A stretch of DNA of 9,921 nucleotides. It comes from Spirochaetales bacterium. Its GTDB lineage: Bacteria; Spirochaetota; Spirochaetia; Treponematales; UBA12059. A program made the position numbers and the translations under genes. Location of the stretch: the NCBI GenBank assembly GCA_004525355.1, contig SPCK01000051.1, forward strand, positions 1-9,921, written 5' to 3'. Below the pieces are notes generated by a model. The model worked only from the letters and a program-made list of their open reading frames with translations, was not told the DNA's origin and made no database searches. The stretch's first letter is position 1, and every line of letters starts with the position of its first letter. Positions 5,647 to 9,921 of this stretch are shown piece by piece.

Positions 5647-8422
5647 GCTCGCCTCCCGTTCCGTTTCCCCGCAGGCGCCCGCCAAGACCGGAGAGCAACC
5701 CCTGCACCTTTTCCTCGTCGAAAGCCGCAGCTGCCGCACCGAGAGCTGCGGCGAAAACCGGGGCGGCGGCCTTGAATTCGGCGGCCATTCCGGAGAGTCC
5801 GGCAAAATCGTTTATTGAAGCGGCGGCATCAAGCCGCTCAAGGCCGTCTACGCCGAGCGTTTCGGCGGCGAGCGCGAATGAAACAGCTTCAGGGATTACT
5901 GGACTCTGTGTATCGCCGGCGACGATGATAGGTCGTCTGACGGTGACCGGTACGCCTCCACGATCGGCTACCAGACGATACAGGGTTCCCTGCTTGAACG
6001 GTTTCGCCAGGAATCCGTCGAATCCAGCGGCTTCGATTCGCTTCCTGTCATGGCTGAACGCGGAAGCTGTCAACGCAAAGACGCGGCAGGCCGGCAGTGA
6101 CGAATCACCCTTGATGGCAGCCACAGCCGCGTATCCATCCATCACGGGCATCTTGATGTCCATAAAAACGATGGCAGGGTGAATCGCCGCGGCCCGATCG
6201 AGCGCTTCACGCCCGTTTTTCGCTTCGACGACCGTGAATCCGACACGCTCGAGCATTTCCTTGAGAACGATACGATTGGCTTCCTGGTCATCGACGACGA
6301 GCGCCACAGTACCCATTCGCACTTCAATCTCCACGTCGCCGTCGTCCTGAGGGGTCGGCGCGTTTTCCACTTGTATGAGAGGAAGTTCGAAGGAGAACTC
6401 GCTACCCTCCCCCGGCGAGCTTTTCACGGCAATGCTTCCGCCCATCATGGCGACGTAACGACTGCTTATTGCCAGTCCCAGCCCCGTACCGCCTTCATGA
6501 TCGGTGGTCTTGGCCTGTACGAAGGGCTGGAGAATCGATTCCTGCTCATCCACGGGTATACCTCGGCCCGTGTCCCGCACGGCGAAACGGATCCTGTCCC
6601 CGTCCGGACCGACGAGGATGCCTACACCGCCCTCGGCTGTGAATTTGACCGCGTTGCCGAGCAGATTCACCAGCACCTGCCGGAGCTTGCCGATATCGCC
6701 GCGAACATGTCGGGGAAGCCCCTCAATGGTGTCGACGTACAGGTTGAGTCCGTTTTTTCGACACTTGAGCTCGAACATGTCACGAAGGTCATGAATCAAT
6801 TCGTTGAGGTCGAAAACCGACTCATGCAGTTCCATTTTGCCGGCCTCGATCTTGGATATATCGAGGATGTCGTTTATGAGCGCAAGCAAGTGCTCTCCGC
6901 TCCTTGAGATGACCCGAAGGCGATCGCGCTGCGTGTCCGTCAGATTATGGTCGTTCTCGATCAGCTGCGTAAAGCCGAGGACGGCGTTGAGAGGCGTACG
7001 GAGTTCGTGGCTCATATTGGCCAGAAATTCGCTTTTCATCCTGTTGGCGGTTTCCGCCTCAATACGCGCACCCCTGAGCGTATCTTCAATTTCAGCCTGC
7101 CGCGAGACGTCGCGCAGGATGACCGTCGTCCATGAATCCTCACCGTCGCCCGTCCTGGACAGGTGCGATTCGACGGGTACTGTCGTGCCATCGGCTCGTA
7201 GCCAAGGAAACCGGGCCAAACTCCTCGCGGGAGTGCCGTCTTCCGGAACCCTTGAAGACTCCGCCATCACAGTGAAAGCAGTAGCCTCAGCACCCAGAAA
7301 CCGCGAAAGTCCGGAGCCAAGGACCGTTTTCGCCGGATAGCCAAACAGGCGTTCAGCGGCCGGATTGTACAAGACTACGTGCCGTTCGTTGTCGAACGCT
7401 ATGATCGGGTCCGCAGCGCTCGATACTATATCGTTCAGTCGGCGCTCCGATGTTTCCAATCGCCCCAGCTGTTTTCCGATCAACTCGTTTATCTGTCTGT
7501 ATACCGCCGCGAACTCGTCATTCTGGACGATATCGATGACCTTGCCTGCGCCAGGGTCGGGCGAGTTGAGCGCTTCAAGTCTGCCGTGGATCGTCGCCAG
7601 GGGCCTCGCGATCAAACGCTTGAGCTGAAACAGCATCTGTACGACGAACGCTCCCAGTGCTATCGTACGAAAGAAAAATATCTTCAGCATGTCCTTCAGC
7701 CCCGCGAACTGCCCAGCATAGAAGAGCAGGTCGGGGGCGGACATGAAATCAGTCCGGTTGGCCGTGGGTGGCCCCTGGTACGCCTGCATAAGCGAGACGA
7801 CATTCCCCAGGAAGGAAAATGTCTGGAGTGTCATGAACGTGGCGATCGCGAGCAGGATGAGTGCAAGCTTGGAATACAGCGACGAATAGCCAAGGCGTTC
7901 GGTCGTACCCAGACGCAGTATGGTTTCCTTGGCGTTATACAGCCTGTCCTCGAATTGTAAAGCCAGGATGACCCCGACGAAGAATCCTGAGATGGCCGCC
8001 TCGAGAAAGAAGAGCGACCGATCGCCGGGTGCCGTGGCCATGGAAGTATCGCCCAAAGTGACCAAGTGCATCGCATAGCGACCGACGACGAACGTCGTTA
8101 CGGAAGCCAGGATGACGAACCTGCGGATATGGTTGAGGCGCCGCATGGCAATATCGACCCGCTCCCCGGACTGTTCACAGCATTTCATGCACTTGATGTG
8201 TACTTTGAAGACGGGAAAGAAAAACGCGTACACTGCGATATCGAGAATCAGGACCTGGATCCACATTATCGCAGCCGGCCAGCCGTGGGAAAAAAGATGG
8301 AGGCTTCTCCGGAAGGCCTCTTCGATATTCGGGCCAGACAGCGACGTAATGAACAGGACGAACAGAGGGACAAGGACGGTAGCGTCAGGCATGACGCTAC
8401 GGGAACGGTCATGGAATTTCAT
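5636..8422 (-). CDS. Membrane hybrid histidine kinase (6TM-HAMP-PAS-HisKA-HATPase-REC)
   Basis: 928 residues from ATG 8422. Six membrane helices are visible at about 13-28, 49-73, 101-121, 137-156, 185-206 and 247-268. Then come HAMP (about 265-318, with IARPLATI), PAS (about 325-440), HisKA with phospho-acceptor H472 (SHELRTPLNA), HATPase_c with N590 (NLLGNAVKF), DTGRG (617-621) and GGTGLGL (644-650), and a receiver (about 706-815) with D711/D712, D755, T785 and K807. The last 80 residues are an Ala-rich helical extension without an Hpt-type histidine. A cysteine cluster C78, C81, C82 lies just inside the membrane after helix 2. It should sense a membrane or periplasmic cue and pass phosphate to its own D755 and probably to D56 of the overlapping cyclase. 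ATG 8422 has no Shine-Dalgarno site, but TATACT lies 7 nt upstream. An in-frame extension to TTG 8653 exists but adds no domain and crosses hairpins. Ligand unknown. Confidence 0.93.
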   Translation of the reverse strand: MKFHDRSRSVMPDATVLVPLFVLFITSLSGPNIEEAFRRSLHLFSHGWPAAIMWIQVLILDIAVYAFFFPVFKVHIKCMKCCEQSGERVDIAMRRLNHIRRFVILASVTTFVVGRYAMHLVTLGDTSMATAPGDRSLFFLEAAISGFFVGVILALQFEDRLYNAKETILRLGTTERLGYSSLYSKLALILLAIATFMTLQTFSFLGNVVSLMQAYQGPPTANRTDFMSAPDLLFYAGQFAGLKDMLKIFFFRTIALGAFVVQMLFQLKRLIARPLATIHGRLEALNSPDPGAGKVIDIVQNDEFAAVYRQINELIGKQLGRLETSERRLNDIVSSAADPIIAFDNERHVVLYNPAAERLFGYPAKTVLGSGLSRFLGAEATAFTVMAESSRVPEDGTPARSLARFPWLRADGTTVPVESHLSRTGDGEDSWTTVILRDVSRQAEIEDTLRGARIEAETANRMKSEFLANMSHELRTPLNAVLGFTQLIENDHNLTDTQRDRLRVISRSGEHLLALINDILDISKIEAGKMELHESVFDLNELIHDLRDMFELKCRKNGLNLYVDTIEGLPRHVRGDIGKLRQVLVNLLGNAVKFTAEGGVGILVGPDGDRIRFAVRDTGRGIPVDEQESILQPFVQAKTTDHEGGTGLGLAISSRYVAMMGGSIAVKSSPGEGSEFSFELPLIQVENAPTPQDDGDVEIEVRMGTVALVVDDQEANRIVLKEMLERVGFTVVEAKNGREALDRAAAIHPAIVFMDIKMPVMDGYAAVAAIKGDSSLPACRVFALTASAFSHDRKRIEAAGFDGFLAKPFKQGTLYRLVADRGGVPVTVRRPIIVAGDTQSPVIPEAVSFALAAETLGVDGLERLDAAASINDFAGLSGMAAEFKAAAPVFAAALGAAAAAFDEEKVQGLLSGLGGRLRGNGTGGEHGR

Positions 8423-8429
8423 GAGTACG

Positions 8430-8435
8430 AGTATA
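8430..8435 (-). promoter_or_regulatory. Possible -10 box for leaderless kinase mRNA
   Basis: On the minus strand TATACT (8435-8430; five of six match TATAAT) ends 7 nt before ATG 8422. The -35 region (GTCTCA at 17 nt) is poor. If used, the transcript would begin at or next to the start codon. Competes with the stronger extended -10 at 8772-8764 as the operon promoter. Confidence 0.4.
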
Positions 8436-8497
8436 CGCAATTTTCCGGGGTGAGACGATAACTGAGCGTCTACATTACGCGCGGGTCTCCCTAATAG

Positions 8498-8570
8498 GCG
8501 CGCTGAATCAAGCGCACGGGAATGGTTTGACGAACGGGTCAAACCCTGGTCTGCTTTCGTGGTCGAAAGC
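8498..8570 (-). other. Three consecutive hairpins upstream of the kinase
   Basis: Read on the minus strand there are three stems in a row. First, GCTTTCG/CGAAAGC (8570-8564 and 8559-8553), 7 bp with a 4-nt loop. Second, GGTTTGAC/GTCAAACC (8545-8538 and 8531-8524), 8 bp with a 6-nt loop. Third, GTGCGCT/AGCGCGC (8517-8511 and 8504-8498), 7 bp with one G-U pair that would be an A-C mismatch in plus-strand RNA. The last point suggests the minus strand is the one that folds. No T-run follows any of them. They could be a structured leader or a small RNA. Confidence 0.5.
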
Positions 8571-8649
8571 CCAATTGCGCGACATGATGCCGGATGTGCC
8601 TGGTGATATACGGTACAATTGCAATCGCCGGCTAGTCGCGCCGCAGGAA

Positions 8650-8757
8650 TCAATGCGGTCCAGCCAGCGTTGCCTCAATGGTCAAGGCGACGAACAGATG
8701 TTCGCCTTGAAAGACTGCTGATAAACTACGGAAACTGTTGTCGACAATCAACGTCAT
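8650..8757 (-). CDS. Possible leaderless 35-codon ORF
   Basis: ATG 8757 lies 6 nt after the perfect TATAAT of the promoter at 8772-8764, and a 35-codon frame runs to TGA at 8652-8650. The product begins MTLIVDNSFRSL and is not recognised; it has no motif. It spans the hairpin at 8682-8710. Support is only the promoter-start spacing, which also occurs at other genes here. It might be a leader peptide, or chance. Confidence 0.2.
   Translation of the reverse strand: MTLIVDNSFRSLSAVFQGEHLFVALTIEATLAGPH
8682..8710 (-). other. Strong hairpin downstream of the 8764-8772 promoter
   Basis: Perfect 9-bp arms TCAAGGCGA (8682-8690) and TCGCCTTGA (8702-8710) around an 11-nt loop. An alternative fold pairs TCAAGG with CCTTGA and, after a 3-nt bulge, CGAAC with GTTCG around AGAT. 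The two folds exclude each other. No T-run follows on either strand. It starts about 47 nt downstream of the predicted transcription start. Confidence 0.45.
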
Positions 8758-8763
8758 ACGCCG

Positions 8764-8772
8764 ATTATAGCA
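8764..8772 (-). promoter_or_regulatory. Extended -10 promoter
   Basis: The minus strand reads TGCTATAAT (8772-8764): a perfect -10 hexamer with the TG of an extended -10. The -35 region is weak (TATTCA at 17 nt), which extended -10 promoters tolerate. Predicted start near 8757. Transcription runs toward the kinase through about 335 nt with four hairpins, so it is a candidate operon promoter with a structured leader, or the promoter of a small RNA. Confidence 0.55.
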
Positions 8773-8913
8773 ATTCGCTTTCCGCTTGAATAATACATGG
8801 AAATCTTGCGCTTGCTACTCAGTATCCGCGCAGTAACAAATGCGGTAACAAAAGGCGGAAATTTGCGGTCTCCGTTTTCGGTCGGCCTGACGTAATTACT
8901 TACGTGGTAACAA

Positions 8914-8987
8914 TGAGCGATGCCGGATTCGAACCGGCCACCTACAGCTCCGGAGGCTGTCGCTCTATCCAAATGAGCTAATCGCTC
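8914..8987 (-). tRNA. tRNA-Arg (anticodon CCG)
   Basis: Full cloverleaf of 74 nt on the minus strand. The acceptor stem GAGCGAT/ATCGCTC is perfect. The D-stem is GCTC/GAGC and the anticodon stem ACAGC/GCTGT. The loop CTCCGGA gives anticodon CCG, reading CGG (Arg). The variable loop is AGGTG, and the T-stem GCCGG/CCGGC encloses TTCGAAT. The discriminator base is A. The 3' CCA is not encoded (TTG follows), so it is added after transcription. Confidence 0.97.
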
Positions 8988-8998
8988 GACACGCGCAC

Positions 8999-9028
8999 AT
9001 ACTAGTCGCTTGCGAGCTTCGGTGTCAA
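8999..9028 (-). promoter_or_regulatory. Promoter of tRNA-Arg
   Basis: On the minus strand a perfect -35 TTGACA (9028-9023), an 18-nt spacer, and TAGTAT (9004-8999; four of six). The -10 ends 11 nt before the tRNA 5' end, leaving a leader of only about 4-5 nt. The same TTGACA-18-TANTAT design is seen at 2838-2867. Confidence 0.75.
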
Positions 9029-9072
9029 TACGAGTCGCAATCGTAACGCTTCCGTCATCAGCGCGTTTGCCG

Positions 9073-9078
9073 TACAAT
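9073..9078 (+). promoter_or_regulatory. Possible -10 box for leaderless maf mRNA
   Basis: TACAAT (9073-9078; five of six match TATAAT) overlaps the upstream maf ATG (9077) and ends 7 nt before the second in-frame ATG (9086). The -35 region is weak. If used, translation would begin at 9086 on a leaderless mRNA. Confidence 0.4.
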
Positions 9079-9694
9079 GACGGACATGTTCACGGAAACC
9101 ATCCTGCTTGCAAGCGCGTCGCCGCGACGCCGGGAACTGCTCGAAAGCATCGGAGTTCCATTGCTGGTCGCCTCGGCGGATATTGATGAGAGCATCAGCG
9201 ATCACGTCCCGATCGTCGAACGCGTTCGGATCTTGGCCGATCTGAAGGCGCACGCAGTCGCAAATGCGCTCCCGGACTGTCCACGATGGATTCTCGGTGC
9301 GGATACGCTGGTTACTTTGGGAGGCAGGACCTTCGGCAAGCCGATTGACAGCGCACAGGCCAGGTCCATGCTGATGACCTTGGCCGGGGCCACACATACG
9401 GTCGTGACGGGTCTGGCCCTTCTCGACTCATGGCGGGGTACGACTGAAACCATCGTTTCAGAGACGGCTGTCACCATCGCCGTCATGAGCGAAGCGGAAA
9501 TCGAATTCTACGTGGCGAGCGGTGAATGGGAAGGCGCTGCCGGCGGGTACAGGATACAGGAAAGGGCCGCGTTGTTCGTTGAACGGGTGGACGGTTCATA
9601 CTCCGGGATTGTGGGCTTGCCACTCAGGGAGTTTTATGTCATCTTGGCTCGGTCCGGTTATCCGCTTTTGGGCGGTACCGTCGGCGCGTCGTGA
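9077..9694 (+). CDS. maf: Maf-family nucleoside triphosphate pyrophosphatase (dTTP/UTP type)
   Basis: 205 residues from ATG 9077, or 202 from ATG 9086. Maf proteins hydrolyse non-canonical or excess NTPs to NMP and pyrophosphate in the cytoplasm, cleaning the nucleotide pool, and have been linked to septum control. Visible motifs (numbered from 9077) are [14 protein letters not shown] (9-22), VASADIDES (31-39), [18 protein letters not shown] (72-89) with D76 and K88, THTVVTG, and [13 protein letters not shown]. The GYxIQ ending is the mark of the YhdE-like dTTP/UTP branch rather than the YceF m7GTP branch. Neither ATG has a Shine-Dalgarno site. The -10-like TACAAT overlaps 9077, favouring 9086 if that promoter is used. 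The gene diverges from tRNA-Arg and precedes rpsB by 97 nt; a terminator covers its stop codon. The family is certain, the start uncertain by three codons. Confidence 0.95.
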   Translation: MTDMFTETILLASASPRRRELLESIGVPLLVASADIDESISDHVPIVERVRILADLKAHAVANALPDCPRWILGADTLVTLGGRTFGKPIDSAQARSMLMTLAGATHTVVTGLALLDSWRGTTETIVSETAVTIAVMSEAEIEFYVASGEWEGAAGGYRIQERAALFVERVDGSYSGIVGLPLREFYVILARSGYPLLGGTVGAS

Positions 9695-9706
9695 CGCGCC
9701 AATTTT
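9683..9706 (+). terminator. Intrinsic terminator overlapping the maf stop codon
   Basis: GGCGCGTC (9683-9690) and GACGCGCC (9693-9700) form a very stable GC-rich stem of 7 bp with a CGTG tetraloop, followed by AATTTT (9701-9706). The maf stop TGA (9692-9694) lies in the loop and stem. The short T-run makes it a modest terminator; it should separate maf from rpsB at least partly. Confidence 0.6.
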
Positions 9707-9707
9707 C

Positions 9708-9775
9708 CGTAGGCATGCCGCTGTATGTGACATGCGACTACGAGAACCAGTGAAGGGGGCCCCTTTTTACGGGGT
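9708..9775 (+). promoter_or_regulatory. Structured leader of rpsB
   Basis: Between maf and rpsB there is a bulged hairpin: CGTAG+GCATG (9708-9717) pairs with CATGC (9731-9735) and CTACG (9738-9742) around a 13-nt loop. Next come GGGGG (9755-9759) directly beside CCCC (9760-9763), then TTTTTAC and GGGG (9771-9774). CCCC and GGGG can form a small stem just ahead of the ribosome site. S2 is autoregulated through its leader in some bacteria; whether this leader does so is inference. Confidence 0.4.
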
Positions 9776-9791
9776 CATATTGGAGGAACAC

Positions 9792-9921
9792 GTGGCAGTA
9801 GTCACCATGAAGAGCCTCCTGGAGTCCGGAGTACATTTCGGTCACCAGGTGAAGCGCTGGGATCCGCGCATGAAGAAATTCATCTTCGCCGAGCGGAACG
9901 GCATCCACATCATCGACCTGC
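9792..9921 (+). CDS. rpsB: 30S ribosomal protein S2, 5' part
   Basis: The first 43 codons of ribosomal protein S2; the rest lies beyond the right edge. S2 joins the small subunit late, near the S1 and Shine-Dalgarno region. The start is GTG 9792, with GGAGG (9782-9786) 5 nt upstream. The product begins [19 protein letters not shown], then [18 protein letters not shown] and IHIIDL, the typical S2 N-terminus (the family has GVHFGHQ, WNPKM and IHIIDL blocks). tsf and frr often follow in bacteria; that cannot be seen here. Confidence 0.98.
   Translation, partial: MAVVTMKSLLESGVHFGHQVKRWDPRMKKFIFAERNGIHIIDL

Larger units (their letters stand above)
8423..8913. other. Gene-poor interval between tRNA-Arg and the kinase
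   Basis: About 490 bp with no convincing protein gene. Besides the promoter and hairpins listed separately, it has three copies of GTAACAA (8833-8839, 8845-8851, 8907-8913). It also has ACGTAA-TTAC-TTACGT (8890-8905), which in minus-strand RNA is a 6-bp stem closed by a GUAA tetraloop, starting 9 nt after the tRNA 3' end. Confidence 0.5.

Noticed and set aside
5647..5805. 53-residue N-terminal extension of the cyclase
   Set aside because: It overlaps the kinase C-terminus out of frame and is Pro/Arg-rich without domain features; GGAGG and ATG 5646 start the receiver correctly.
8423..8653. 77-residue N-terminal extension of the kinase from TTG 8653
   Set aside because: No ribosome site, no domain or signal character, and the region consists of stable hairpins; it may simply be a stop-free stretch.
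8754..9077. Minus-strand 107-codon frame over the tRNA
   Set aside because: It runs through the whole tRNA-Arg gene, so it cannot be a normal coding region.
9753..9768. AAGGGGGCCCCTTTTT as a terminator of maf
   Set aside because: The arms abut with no room for a loop, so no standard hairpin of that form can fold; the stem at 9683-9700 with AATTTT is the better terminator.
1..9921. CRISPR array, insertion sequence or prophage
   Set aside because: No regularly spaced repeats, transposase, integrase or phage structural gene was found on either strand.

Overview
The window comes from a bacterium of moderately high GC content. The gene families point to a free-living spirochaete of the Spirochaeta/Treponema type: a galactokinase-like kinase beside surE and a TPR gene, a lipoprotein paired with a secreted HEAT-repeat protein, a six-helix membrane sensor kinase coupled to a class III adenylate cyclase, and maf directly ahead of rpsB. 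That assignment is an inference from content and gene order; there is no rRNA or other decisive marker.

Layout. (i) 1-2521, minus strand: a tight operon of a galactokinase-like GHMP kinase, surE and a TPR protein that runs off the left edge. (ii) 2522-2873: a divergent intergenic region holding a good sigma70 promoter for the plus-strand genes and small palindromes. (iii) 2874-4174, plus strand: a probable NTF2-like lipoprotein and a secreted HEAT-repeat protein, translationally close. (iv) 4371-4526, plus strand: a short proline-rich 51-residue gene with a perfect Shine-Dalgarno site, then a hairpin shared with the converging signalling operon. (v) 8422-4618, minus strand: a hybrid histidine kinase (six membrane helices, HAMP, PAS, HisKA, HATPase, receiver) overlapping by 11 nt a receiver-adenylate cyclase. 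(vi) 8423-8913: a gene-poor stretch with an extended -10 promoter and several perfect hairpins on the strand leading into the kinase. (vii) tRNA-Arg(CCG), minus strand, with its own promoter. (viii) plus strand: maf (dTTP/UTP pyrophosphatase type), a terminator over its stop codon, and the start of rpsB.

How the parts may work together. The kinase and cyclase look like a two-component route to cAMP: a membrane sensor phosphorylates its own receiver and/or the receiver on the cyclase, setting cAMP output. The lipoprotein and HEAT protein probably act together in the periplasm or cell envelope. The galactokinase relative keeps the ATP-binding loop but has lost the sugar-binding and catalytic residues of true galactokinases, so its substrate is open.

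A recurring feature is that the presumed first genes (lipoprotein 2874, kinase 8422, maf 9086) have no Shine-Dalgarno site but a TANNNT -10 hexamer ending 6-7 nt before ATG, as expected for leaderless mRNAs, while the genes inside operons have strong GGAG/GGAGG sites 5-7 nt before their starts.
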